DNA from: Desulfurispirillum indicum S5
GTDB taxonomy: Bacteria > Chrysiogenota > Chrysiogenetes > Chrysiogenales > Chrysiogenaceae
Reading direction: 5' to 3'
DNA: 64,000 bases
Assembly: GCF_000177635.2 (NCBI RefSeq)
Contig: NC_014836.1
Coordinates: forward strand, 1,035,501-1,099,500
Shown here: positions 19,302-27,470 of the stretch, piece after piece
Position numbering within the stretch: position 1 is the stretch's first letter
How the letters are laid out: each line of letters opens with the position of its first letter
The notes under the pieces: generated by a model
Database searches by the model: none
The model's input: only the letters and a program-made list of their open reading frames with translations
Told to the model about the DNA's origin: nothing
Program-made: the position numbers and the translations under genes

Positions 19302-20951
19302 GTGAAATCGGCACCCAACAGCCTCGAATCGCGCATCCAGGAGTTGCACAGCGACTACACTAACCAGCTGCCAGGAAAAATCAGTCGCATCCAGATTGCC
19401 TGGAACAATATCTGCGAACAGGGCTGGTCAGAAGAGCACACCAGCACCATCAGCACCATATGCCACGGACTGGCCGGCTCCGCCAAAACCTTCGGGTTTT
19501 CCGCACTCAGCAAAAGCGCCCGCGTACTGGAAGAGCTCCTCGAAGAAACGCAACGCTCCCAGGGAACCCAGCAAGAAGCCCTTGCCACTCAAATCAGCCA
19601 GATGATGCACACTATCGCCCACCACGCTTCCCGTCCGGATCGGCGCCAAGGTCTCTTCAGTCGTATTACCATGACCCAGCAGACCGAACCGCAGCCAATT
19701 AACCGGACGGTCGCCATCGTCGACAGCGACCGGGAATTCGCCACGAACCTGGCCACCCAGATGGGTTACTTCGACCTGCAGGCACACACCTACACCAGCA
19801 CCACTGCCTTCTTGGCCGACCTGAACGAGACCCTGCCCGGCATCCTGGTCATCAGCGCCCAACTGAGTAAAGGCAATGGAATTGCGGTGGCCAGTGAAGC
19901 TGCCAGTCGCCTTGCCGAGCGCCCACGCATTCTGATCAGCTCTGACCTGGATGACATGAAACTTCGACTGGCATGTGTCCGCGCCGGAGGTGAAGCGTTT
20001 CTGGTGAAACCTTTCGAAGCCACTCAGGTGATCGCCCTGATCAACAAAACCGACACCTGCCCCAGTAAAGAGCCCTACCGGGTCATGGTCGTGGACGACT
20101 CCCTCACCATGTCCCAACTCTTTACACTGACCCTGGAACAGGCCGGCATGGACGTGCGCACAGTAAATGACCCCATGGACATGCTCAACGTCATGCTCGA
20201 CTTCCATCCTGAGCTCATCCTGCTGGACATGTACATGCCCCAGTGCGATGGAGACGACCTCGCGAAAGTCATCCGCCAGCACGAAGCCTTTTTCAGCACC
20301 CCCATCGTCTTCCTGTCAGCGGAAACAGACTTTGAACGCCAACTGAGCGCCCTGAGCACAGGCGGCGACGACTTTCTCACCAAACCCATAGAACCGGCAC
20401 ATCTGGTGCAGGCCGTTTCCAGCCGGGTGCAGCGTTCACGCCAGCTGCACTCCCTCATGGTGCGCGACGGACTCACAGGGCTGCTCAACCACACGGAAAG
20501 CAAACGTCAGCTGGATATCCTGCTGGAGCGGGCCAAACGCGCCAACACACCACTGTGCTTTGCCATGCTGGATATCGATCACTTCAAGCGGGTAAACGAC
20601 GCCCATGGACACCCGGTTGGCGATCGCGTCATCAAGAGCCTTTCCCACTTCCTCCAGCAGCGCCTGCGGAAAACCGATGTGGTAGGCAGATATGGGGGAG
20701 AGGAGTTTGTGATCATTTTTCCGGACACTACGGAATCTGACGGACAGCGCGTCATGGAAGAGCTGCGGGAAAAATTTGCCATGGTAACCCACCACGCCGG
20801 GGATCAGTCCTTTCAGTGCACCTTCAGCTGCGGCATTGCCACCTTCCCCCACTTCAGCAATGCCACGGAAATAGTGGACCGCGCCGACCAGGCCCTGTAC
20901 AGCGCCAAAAACCAGGGGCGCAACAAGGTGATTGCGGCAGCACACCGCTGA
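19302..20951 (+). CDS. Hpt-REC-REC-GGDEF diguanylate cyclase
   Basis: A 549-residue signalling protein that should make cyclic di-GMP. Order: an Hpt-like domain (about 1-110, phospho-histidine motif CHGLAGSAKTFG), a degenerate receiver (about 135-250, where the phospho-aspartate strand reads ILVISAQLS without Asp), a normal receiver (about 255-375, VVDDS, LILLDMYMP, FLTKPI), and GGDEF (about 385-545). The GGDEF has an active GGEEF site and an inhibitory RxxD site (RKTD) five residues before it. The start is GTG with AGGAAGG just upstream. The layout resembles PleD-type cyclases with an added Hpt domain. Confidence 0.93.
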   Translation: MKSAPNSLESRIQELHSDYTNQLPGKISRIQIAWNNICEQGWSEEHTSTISTICHGLAGSAKTFGFSALSKSARVLEELLEETQRSQGTQQEALATQISQMMHTIAHHASRPDRRQGLFSRITMTQQTEPQPINRTVAIVDSDREFATNLATQMGYFDLQAHTYTSTTAFLADLNETLPGILVISAQLSKGNGIAVASEAASRLAERPRILISSDLDDMKLRLACVRAGGEAFLVKPFEATQVIALINKTDTCPSKEPYRVMVVDDSLTMSQLFTLTLEQAGMDVRTVNDPMDMLNVMLDFHPELILLDMYMPQCDGDDLAKVIRQHEAFFSTPIVFLSAETDFERQLSALSTGGDDFLTKPIEPAHLVQAVSSRVQRSRQLHSLMVRDGLTGLLNHTESKRQLDILLERAKRANTPLCFAMLDIDHFKRVNDAHGHPVGDRVIKSLSHFLQQRLRKTDVVGRYGGEEFVIIFPDTTESDGQRVMEELREKFAMVTHHAGDQSFQCTFSCGIATFPHFSNATEIVDRADQALYSAKNQGRNKVIAAAHR

Positions 20952-20980
20952 CACCACCAGCTTATTCCGGTATCCAGCAG

Positions 20981-21346
20981 CTACTGCCCAGGCTGAAGCT
21001 GCTTCAGCAGGCCCAGCAGATCCTTTTTCATGATAGGTTTCGCCAGCACCCCATCGGCACCAGCCACCTCGTCAGCCTCATCCCAGAAGCTGACCACCGC
21101 CAGCGTACGACATGAAACTGAACTCTCCCCGATGACTTTTATCAGACTGCGAATAAGCCCAACGCCAACGTTGAGAACGACAATATCAGGCTGCAGCTGT
21201 CGCACCGCCTGCAGACATCCCTCGGCATCAGCGACCTGGGAGACTTCCTGCACCAGTGAGCCGATTATCTTGGCCATGAAACGGCGGCTGTCTTCCTCGC
21301 AGTCCACAACCAGTACATGACAATTCATCTTCTTCTGCTTCTGCAC
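20981..21346 (-). CDS. Stand-alone pseudo-receiver protein
   Basis: A single receiver-like domain of 121 residues. The N-terminal strand LVVDCEED keeps the acidic residues and the lysine is present (LAKPIMKK), but the phosphorylation aspartate is replaced by asparagine (DIVVLNVGVG). It may act as a phosphorylation-independent adaptor or read another signal. It converges on the diguanylate cyclase at 19302-20951, with 29 bp between their ends. Start may be the listed codon or the ATG six codons in (MNCHVLVV). Confidence 0.75.
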   Translation of the reverse strand: MQKQKKMNCHVLVVDCEEDSRRFMAKIIGSLVQEVSQVADAEGCLQAVRQLQPDIVVLNVGVGLIRSLIKVIGESSVSCRTLAVVSFWDEADEVAGADGVLAKPIMKKDLLGLLKQLQPGQ

Positions 21347-21586
21347 GATATTATTTCTCCGAGTAACCTTCGGTTAAACTTTCCCATATCTCATCAATTA
21401 GCTACGAAATCATCATAAACTGGCACTATAACGCACTAACCCCAGTGCCTTCGCGTGGCAAAAAGCTTGTGATTTTCATTGGCAGAAATGCTAGAATTCA
21501 TACAAGTAAAGCTTAGATTAAACGCAATTTTTCGCACGCCGACTTAATTTATTACTCACTGAATTATGTTTTTAGTTATTAAATGT

Positions 21587-21613
21587 ACAGATAGCACTAA
21601 CGTCCATATCTGT
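21587..21613. promoter_or_regulatory. Inverted repeat upstream of S24 repressor (possible operator)
   Basis: ACAGATA, 13 bases, TATCTGT: a perfect 7-bp inverted repeat in an AT-rich 358-bp intergenic region (21347-21704), about 90 bp before the repressor gene. It could be an autoregulatory operator. No other clear feature was seen in this gap. Confidence 0.4.
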
Positions 21614-21704
21614 CAACCGCAATGTCAATCAGTTTCGCCAACGCAACAGCAGAACATCACAGGCATCAGCTACTACCCCAACCCAATACAGCTCAGGTGC
21701 ACAC

Positions 21705-22361
21705 ATGGATTCATTCAGTAAAGTCTGGGAACGGATACAAAGGGTGACCGGCTGGAAGACACAGGCCGAACTGGCCAGCGCCCTTGACATCAGACAGGCA
21801 TCGGTCTCAGGTGCCAAACAACGTGGCAGCATGCCCCTGGAGTGGATATACACTATTGCCAGGAAGTACAATACCAGCATGGACTGGCTCCTGAACGGCG
21901 AAGACGTATCACCCGGCTTCAGTGGAGAGAACAGTCAGCAACATATCAGCCTGCCGAAATACAGCGTCGTCCACGCCCAGTCTCCCGAAAAGTGTGATGC
22001 CAGCAAGCTGCAGGCGTCACATCTGACCTTCTGTCAGGACTGGCTGCAGACCATGGGTCTTGACAAGGAGGCACTTATCCTGGTGGAAGTCTGCGGCGAC
22101 AGCATGGAACCGACCATCTACGCCGGTGACATTCTCCTGGTTGATCAGCGCTTTCAGAAAGTCGGCAACGATGGGATCTATATCCTGCGTTTGCACGGGG
22201 AGCTGGTGGTAAAACGCGTCCAACGCCTGATCGACGGCTCACTGCGAATCATGAGCGACAACAAGGCGTACATGGATCAGACCATCTCCGCTGAACTCAG
22301 CGAGCAGGTCTGTGTGGTAGGGTTTGTGGTCTGGCGAGCCAGCCAGACCCTGCGTTTATAA
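21705..22361 (+). CDS. CI-like repressor with S24 (LexA-type) peptidase domain
   Basis: A 218-residue transcription factor. The N-terminus is a phage-repressor-type helix-turn-helix (about residues 15-62, QAELASALDIRQASVSGAKQ). The C-terminus is the S24 serine-lysine self-cleavage/dimerisation domain, with the serine in CGDSMEPTI (about 128) and the lysine in ELVVKRVQ (about 166). LexA- and CI-like proteins of this build are inactivated by RecA filaments, or act in response regulation without cleavage. No prophage genes are nearby, so it is probably a host regulator. An inverted repeat lies upstream. Confidence 0.85.
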   Translation: MDSFSKVWERIQRVTGWKTQAELASALDIRQASVSGAKQRGSMPLEWIYTIARKYNTSMDWLLNGEDVSPGFSGENSQQHISLPKYSVVHAQSPEKCDASKLQASHLTFCQDWLQTMGLDKEALILVEVCGDSMEPTIYAGDILLVDQRFQKVGNDGIYILRLHGELVVKRVQRLIDGSLRIMSDNKAYMDQTISAELSEQVCVVGFVVWRASQTLRL

Positions 22362-22363
22362 CG

Positions 22364-22650
22364 TCACTTTCGCACCTCCGAAACGGCAGTTTTTTGGCGC
22401 CGACCCTGATGCCATGCAGTAATGGTGAAAATGGCTCTGCACAGACTGCGTCTCTTGACATTGCCCTCACCTTGTTTATGAGTTTCTTTTGCCACTTTTT
22501 CCCCGCAAAAAGTGGCTGGGAAGCGGCCCCAGTGCTGTCCTTTTCAGCCATCCGCTTGCCTGGAACTGGGGACCGCAAACAACCACCCTCCGTGGCTTTG
22601 GGTTTGCGGTTGCCGCCCTCGTGGCGTCAACCCTGCGGGTCCATAGCGTT
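22364..22650 (-). repeat. Element A, copy A3 (partial)
   Basis: It begins three bases after the repressor stop. It holds the TTTCG/CGAAA end, the conserved 100-bp module ending CATTGCCCTCACC, the GCCACTTTTT / AAAAAGTGGC hairpin and the GGTTTGCGGTTGCCGCC body. It breaks off at CATAGCGTT, where element B2 begins, so the other half of A is missing. Confidence 0.82.
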
Positions 22651-22653
22651 ATG

Positions 22654-22776
22654 CAGGCAATTGAAAAGCTCTCAGGTGCAAGGCGCAGGCAAGGTGAGAA
22701 GTGAGGCGTACTTCCTGTACGTCGCAGCGACGAGCACTGGTGAGCAACGCCGCAGGTGAGGCTTTTCAGCAGCCTG
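22654..22776 (+). repeat. Element B, copy B2
   Basis: A 123-bp B copy from CAGGCAATTGAAAAG to TTTTCAGCAGCCTG. It lies directly at the broken edge of A3, a different junction from the B copies inside A2, A5 and A7. Confidence 0.86.
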
Positions 22777-22784
22777 TCAAGGCA

Positions 22785-23180
22785 GGTTTCTCGCCAAGCC
22801 GCGAAGTCGCCAAGGAAAAGCAGCAACGAGCGACTGCTCAAAAACGAAGAGATTTTCACACAAAGCCCACAAAGGCGCAAAGAAAGGCAAAGGGAAAAGC
22901 AGTTTCCACCGCGAATGAACACGAATATGCACGAATGGGGAAATTTCACGCAAAGACTGTGGGGAGGGGAAACCGGAAGAGCTTAACCACGGAAATCACG
23001 GAAGACGCGGAAGTTACCGCGAATAGACGCGTATAAACGCGAATGGAAAGGCAGGATCTCACGCCCGTTCGCTGCGCTCACTCAAGTCGCGAAGACGCAG
23101 AGAAAAATACAAGGTTAACTGATTTGGCTGCCCATCTTTTTTGCGTTCTCAGCGGCTTTGCGAGAGGAGATTGTCTTTTC
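22785..23180. repeat. Degenerate short-repeat block (CGCGAA / CGCAAAG type)
   Basis: About 400 bp without a gene, made of degenerate short motifs: GCCGCGAAGTCGCCAAGG, CACAAAGGCGCAAAG, CGCGAATGAACACGAAT, CACGGAAATCACGGAAG, CGCGAATAGACGCG and GAAGACGCAGAG. The segment CACGCCCGTTCGCTGCG (about 23062) recurs inverted near 31950-31994. ORFs here look accidental. Confidence 0.6.
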
Positions 23181-23227
23181 TGAAAAGATAATTTTAAAGA
23201 AAGTGTCTTTCAATACCTCAAAACACA

Positions 23228-23351
23228 CAGGCAATTAAAAAGTTCTCAGGTGCAAGGCGCGGGCAAAGCGAGGAGCGAGGCGTACTCCCTGTACGTCGCA
23301 GTGACGAGCGATGCCCGGCAACGCAGCAGATGGGGCTCTTTGAGCAGCCTG
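23228..23351 (+). repeat. Element B, copy B3 (joined to A4)
   Basis: A B copy from CAGGCAATTAAAAAG to TTGAGCAGCCTG. It continues without a gap into the outer part of element A copy A4, like the B-A junction in A2. Confidence 0.86.
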
Positions 23352-23429
23352 CTGTCGGATCTCCAGAACAGGCGAGCAGGCGAGCCGGATAAACGGGCGT
23401 TCGGGGGGCACGTTTTTGGGTCCTTTTTG
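23352..23429 (-). repeat. Element A, copy A4, left part (5' exon side of intron)
   Basis: The outer end of element A (GATCTCCAGAACAGGCGAGC ... CGTTCGGGGGG ... TCCTTTTTG). It is interrupted in the terminal hairpin by a group II intron remnant and resumes at 24681. Confidence 0.8.
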
Positions 23430-23447
23430 GTGCGCCAGGCTAAGAAC

Positions 23448-23852
23448 TTATCCATAAATTACGCCGATTTTCCTGTATGTGATTATGGCTGCCGCAAGAC
23501 ACGTCAACCCGTAGTGAGTGACCTCAAGCTTCTCAAAGCGCACATGAATCTTCCTGAAACGGTTGAACCAGGAAATAGATGCTTCCACTATCCAGCGCCT
23601 CGCCTTCTTTGATGGGTCACGCTTCTTGTCCTCGATCTCTTCTTTTCGCTGCTTTACATGGGGTATGTATCCGCGCTGAAGAATGCTGCTGAGCGCCTGC
23701 TTTCCCTTGTAGCCACAATCTGCGCAAAGATGCTGCTCCTGCTCTGCAGGCTTCTCGAAGACTACGCCATCAAGAACAGCTTCAAGCTGGCTCACATCAT
23801 GCCGGTTCGCTCCGGTTACGACGATGGACAACGGGACGCCACGACCGTCCAC
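23448..23852 (-). CDS. IS5-family transposase, second frame
   Basis: The C-terminal half of the transposase: VDGRGVPLSIVVTGANRHD carries the second catalytic aspartate, and RWIVEASISWFNRFRKI carries the glutamate in the usual WxVExxxSWxNRFR context. The overlap with the first frame is about 55 bp. The listed ATG is probably not used on its own; a frameshifted fusion is expected from the family (inference). Confidence 0.85.
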   Translation of the reverse strand: MDGRGVPLSIVVTGANRHDVSQLEAVLDGVVFEKPAEQEQHLCADCGYKGKQALSSILQRGYIPHVKQRKEEIEDKKRDPSKKARRWIVEASISWFNRFRKIHVRFEKLEVTHYGLTCLAAAIITYRKIGVIYG

Positions 23853-24285
23853 CAGGACATGACGCTTGCTCCCGTTTTTTTCCCCGATCCGTCGGGTTCT
23901 TCCCTACGGTTTCAAGAGCCATTGGTGCTTTGTACATTCCGCCATCTATGCTTTGCCACTCCCAGGCAATTCCCTCCATCTCGTCATACTCAGCCAGCCC
24001 TTGACGCCAAATAGCTTCGAATACACCGGCCTTACTCCACTCAATGAAGTACTTGTGCACGGCACTGGCGCAACCAAACTGCTCCTTGGGTATGGCTTTC
24101 CACTGGCAACCGGTGCGCAGCACATAGACAATGCCGGAAAACGCCATTCTGGGGTCAAGTCGCTTCCGTCCGCCACCAGGCTTGCGTTTGTAGGTCTTGT
24201 CAGGATCTCTTTGCTGGATTGGCAGCAAAGGCTCAACTCTTTGCCAGAAAGCATCTGAGACTTCCCATGATTGCACTTTAGACAT
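23797..24285 (-). CDS. IS5-family transposase, first frame
   Basis: The N-terminal part of an IS5-family transposase: DUF4096-type region (FWQRVEPLLP, GGGRKRLDPRMAFSGI, TGCQWKAIPKEQFG), then WQSIDGG holding the first catalytic aspartate. The matching frame ends near NPTDRGK; the remaining 30 or so residues are out of frame. Many relatives join the two frames by programmed frameshifting around this position, so the element may be active. The second frame is at 23448-23852. Confidence 0.85.
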   Translation of the reverse strand: MSKVQSWEVSDAFWQRVEPLLPIQQRDPDKTYKRKPGGGRKRLDPRMAFSGIVYVLRTGCQWKAIPKEQFGCASAVHKYFIEWSKAGVFEAIWRQGLAEYDEMEGIAWEWQSIDGGMYKAPMALETVGKNPTDRGKKREQASCPGGRSWRPVVHRRNRSEPA

Positions 24286-24603
24286 AAATCACCGCCATGA
24301 ATGATCTCTCACTGAATCATTCTATAGCAAACTATCATAATGGTCAATAATTATTTATGGACAAGCTCTAAGTCTGGCCAATCTTGTAAGCAGAAAGGAG
24401 CTTACCATAGTATTTGTCTGTTTGACTATGTAGCAGCCGGGCGTGCATCGGAGTAATCTTCTGTACGAAGCCCCGTAACTGCGAAGGTGCGAGCCGCAAC
24501 GCAAGTGAACTCGATTCGGCCTCGTTAGACCTAAGTGGTCTGATGAAGCAGCTGTACCTGTAGGCGAAGCAGATGATCTGTGTGTGCTTTCAGGTGAAGA
24601 CAG

Positions 24604-24649
<46 letters not shown>

Positions 24650-24680
24650 AGAGCAGGGTGAAACCTGCTCTCTACTCTAC

Positions 24681-24805
24681 CGTGGTCAAAAAGGACAATA
24701 TCCGTAAACGAAACGAGGAATACTCGATGAGTCAAGCATACAAAATCAATATAGTTTTTCGTGCGGCAAACATCAGGATAATTGTGCCTTAACTCGAGTC
24801 GACAA
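24681..24805 (-). repeat. Element A, copy A4, right part
   Basis: It resumes with the loop and second arm of the hairpin (CGTGGTCAAAAAGGACAATA) and the tail CAAGCATACAAAATCAATA, which aligns with the tail of A2 (4303-4424) and with the start of A7. It ends just before Rhs coding similarity begins. Confidence 0.75.
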
Positions 24806-24884
24806 GCTGACGGCGTGTATTCCTACACGCAAGCAATACGTGTGAATCACCCTGATACGCAATTCATAAGAATCATCATCCTTG

Positions 24885-26053
24885 ACATTACAGACAGGAG
24901 GAATTTTTCGCGATCTGTATCTTATGAATACGACACCCTTCAACGCCTTATTCAGGCCTGGAATTACTATGGTCTTGAAAACTGGAATTATGATGCCAAT
25001 GGTAATCGTACTTACTCTCGTAGTGACAATGGCAGCAGTAACTGTCACGTGGATGCGGCCAGTAATCACCTGAAAAGCATCAGTGGAAATGATACAAGAA
25101 GTTTCACGTACGACGTTCTTGGTGGTGTCATTTCTCAAAGTTGAGCAGGTGGCAACCTAACATATGCTTATGGTCACTTCAACCGCAAGCAGAGTGTCAT
25201 CACTCCACAAGGCACTACCACCTACACCTACAATGCCCTGAACCAGCGCGTGCGCAAAAGTGGAGCCGGTGGCAGTGTCAACTACATTTACTCGCCAAAT
25301 GGCGCATTGCTGGGCGAGACGTCGGCCAACGGCACAGCACTCACCACCCAGTATATCTGGCTGCACGGCCAGCCCATCGGCCTGATCAAGGGCAGTACAC
25401 TCTCCTTCATCCATAACGACCACCTGGGCCGGCCCGAAGTGGTGACCAACAACGGCAAAGCCGTGGTCTGGCAAGCAGACAACCAGGCCTTTGACCGCAC
25501 GGTGCAGATTGACCAGATCGGCGGGCTGAATCTGGGCTTTCCAGGGCAGTACTACGATCAGGAAAGCGGACTATGGTACAACTGGCACCGTTACTACGAT
25601 GCCACCACTGGAAGATATACCCAGAGTGACCCGATTGGGTTGGCGGGTGGGTTGAATACGTATGGGTACGCTCTTCAGAATCCTTTGAACTATGTTGATC
25701 CGATGGGGTTGCAGGTACTTATCTGCAATCGCAAAGTAGACGGATTTCCCTTTTTTGGCAACCATGCCTACATGTGGGACACCACGACAAATACGGCTGA
25801 AGGGATGCGGGGAAGTTTTGGGAGTGGAAAAATTTCTAATGAGAGGGGACGCTCTGGTGGTGATTTCTGCAATGAAGGAGAAGGCAGTGTGGGTAAAGAG
25901 GAAGAGATCATGAGATTTATGCGACAAAACCAGAACAATGGACTTTGGTTTCCCTTTATCAATGACTGTCATAGTGCCGTTCAAGCTGTTGTATTAAACT
26001 TCGAGTTAATATATCCCGGTGCACCAGGTGGCAGATTAGGGGCAATACCTTGA
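24885..26053 (+). pseudogene. Rhs protein, 3' fragment with C-terminal toxin-like domain
   Basis: The 3' end of an rhs gene. YD-repeat-like sequence (SVSYEYDTLQRLI, NYDANGNRTYSR) leads into an in-frame TGA at 25142-25144, then into the core [25 protein letters not shown], the hallmark [17 protein letters not shown] and [14 protein letters not shown] ... DPMGL. The about 115 residues after DPMGL form the variable tip, with GNHAYMWD and NDCHSAV. A His before a Cys suggests a permuted papain-like fold (inference). The 5' part is missing, apparently replaced by repeat A4. A 268-codon ORF starts after the stop, but an isolated product is unlikely to be delivered. Confidence 0.82.
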
Positions 26054-26120
26054 AGAATATAAGAATAAAATTCATCAAGTTAAAATTGCAATTCTTATTG
26101 TAGTATTCAGTTTTTGTATT

Positions 26121-26669
26121 GTGAGTATCGCTATGGTTAGTGATTATAATGAGCTGGAGTATTATGCAAAAATAATAGAAGATAGTATGCCGGATTCTTG
26201 GCGATTAATAAAAAAAATAACTGGTGTTATTCCTTATGGGCACTATGATGGTTTGGAGTATGATGGATCTAAGGGGATATTACTTTTACTGGAAGGAGAT
26301 ATTGATGTCATTTTTCATTGGAAGGATAAAAATGAAGTTTGGCATCGTGAAGCACTTGCTAAAGAGTCTCTAGAGATTTGGATTATGCCACCAGAATACC
26401 GATTGAGCTGGAAACGCTTTTTTGTAATGAAAAGTCTTGTGCCAGCCAAAGAAGTTTACTCTGATGAAAAGATAAGGGTGTATGGCTATACTTCTCACCA
26501 TATCGAATCTCTTAAAGAATTTAATGAAATAGCCTCATCATTTCCCTCAATAACAACAGGTTGGCCAGATTCGCCTTATCATACTGGGGTTTTGTCTTGG
26601 GTAACTTGGAAAGAGGATATAAATCTGATAATGCGAGAGGCATTACCACCTACATCTACAATGCCCTGA
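26121..26669 (+). CDS. Unknown protein, candidate Rhs immunity
   Basis: A 182-residue AT-rich gene directly downstream of the Rhs toxin tip, the usual immunity position. The reading frame continues upstream from the GTG through a hydrophobic stretch (KIAILIVVFSFCIVSIAMV), so the real product may begin earlier with a membrane helix; no ATG, GTG or TTG is in frame there. Acidic, with many W and Y. Its last residues run into a duplicated piece of Rhs core DNA (26640-26703), so the natural C-terminus may be lost. No family recognised. Confidence 0.5.
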   Translation: MSIAMVSDYNELEYYAKIIEDSMPDSWRLIKKITGVIPYGHYDGLEYDGSKGILLLLEGDIDVIFHWKDKNEVWHREALAKESLEIWIMPPEYRLSWKRFFVMKSLVPAKEVYSDEKIRVYGYTSHHIESLKEFNEIASSFPSITTGWPDSPYHTGVLSWVTWKEDINLIMREALPPTSTMP

Positions 26670-26703
26670 ACCAGCGCGTGCGTAAGAGTGGAGCCTGTGG
26701 CAG
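26640..26703 (+). repeat. Displaced copy of Rhs core DNA
   Basis: About 63 bp nearly identical to 25213-25276 in the Rhs gene, encoding [16 protein letters not shown] in another frame than the overlapping 26121-26669 gene. It is a scar of recombination between Rhs tips. Confidence 0.8.
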
Positions 26704-26748
26704 TACTCTTAATGATCCGTTGATAAGTATAGAAATTGGGTGGTAAGC

Positions 26749-27291
26749 ATGCGTTCTTTGTTTCGGATAATTGCGATACTCATGTTTGTATGTATTGTGC
26801 CTGTGTATTCTATGGCAAGCTTTGTATTTCAGGAGGAAGGCCGTTATGCCTCTCCGAGAGAAATATGTGTTGTGCAGTTAAAAATATCTCCGAAAGGGGG
26901 TTTTTCCCAATTATTTATTGAAGACCATGTTGGTGGATTGGTGCATGTTGCAGATGATGTTACAGGGTTTTTATGGTTAGATGGAGGCTCCTTGATTTTT
27001 TCGTCGAGCCCAATTTATGGAAAACCTGGGGTATTTGAGTTGATATGTAGCTATGACGATCTTACTTTGATAACGCTTATGGCATCAGAAAATATATATT
27101 CAGCTTATCCAGATGGTGCAGACTACTTTGAGTTAAAGGAGATCGTTGATGGTAAGTTGTGGTTTTATTATGGGGCAGATGTTGAGACCATTGATTTTAA
27201 TAATTTTCGCATAGAAGCTAATCTAAGGTGGTTAATGCTTAGCGAATCATGTTGGAAAAAGCGTCAAGGCGATAAATGCAATTTCAGATAA
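26749..27291 (+). CDS. Exported unknown protein, possible orphan immunity
   Basis: A 180-residue AT-rich gene. The N-terminus MRSLFRIIAILMFVCIVPVYSMA is a signal peptide, so the product is probably periplasmic. The rest is beta-rich with no known motif. It lies in the Rhs-associated zone after a displaced Rhs fragment, which is typical of orphan toxin/immunity cassettes. The frame also opens one ATG earlier at 26740. Function unknown; the immunity role is inferred from position only. Confidence 0.5.
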   Translation: MRSLFRIIAILMFVCIVPVYSMASFVFQEEGRYASPREICVVQLKISPKGGFSQLFIEDHVGGLVHVADDVTGFLWLDGGSLIFSSSPIYGKPGVFELICSYDDLTLITLMASENIYSAYPDGADYFELKEIVDGKLWFYYGADVETIDFNNFRIEANLRWLMLSESCWKKRQGDKCNFR

Positions 27292-27326
27292 TATGATGAG
27301 TGATGGTGCTGGAGTGATTAACGTAA

Positions 27327-27470
27327 CAATTGGAGGGTGGCGGCAATGATAAAATAATTTTCGATATTTATTTTGATTGTATTTGCCTTACTGCCCATCC
27401 TGACTGTTGCCAGCAAGTGTGGGATATTCTTCAACCTAATGAAGCAGGCAACATTGTGGTGAATCGCTAA
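27327..27470 (+). pseudogene. Orphan toxin-like C-terminal remnant
   Basis: A 47-codon open stretch without its own start, after an in-frame TAA. It reads about LEGGGNDKIIFDIYFD, then CICLTAHPDCCQQVWDIL and QPNEAGNIVVNR before the stop. Its TAA overlaps the ATG of the next lipoprotein gene (TAATG). A protein-like, Cys-rich C-terminus fused by overlap to a small secreted protein gene suggests the tail of an Rhs-type toxin tip with its immunity gene; this is inference. Confidence 0.4.

Larger units (their letters stand above)
23444..24368 (-). mobile_element. IS5-family (IS427-like) insertion sequence, 925 bp
   Basis: The ends GAACTTATCCATAAAT and, reverse-complemented, GAGCTTGTCCATAAAT form inverted repeats flanked by a TAA duplication (23441-23443 and 24369-24371). 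It holds a transposase split in two overlapping frames on the minus strand. It lies inside the group II intron remnant, 14 bases from its 5' end. Confidence 0.88.

Noticed and set aside
25142-25144. In-frame TGA in the Rhs fragment as a selenocysteine codon
   Set aside because: selD is in the genome, but Rhs cores are not selenoproteins, there is no cysteine in homologous positions that I know of, and the gene is already truncated at its 5' end.
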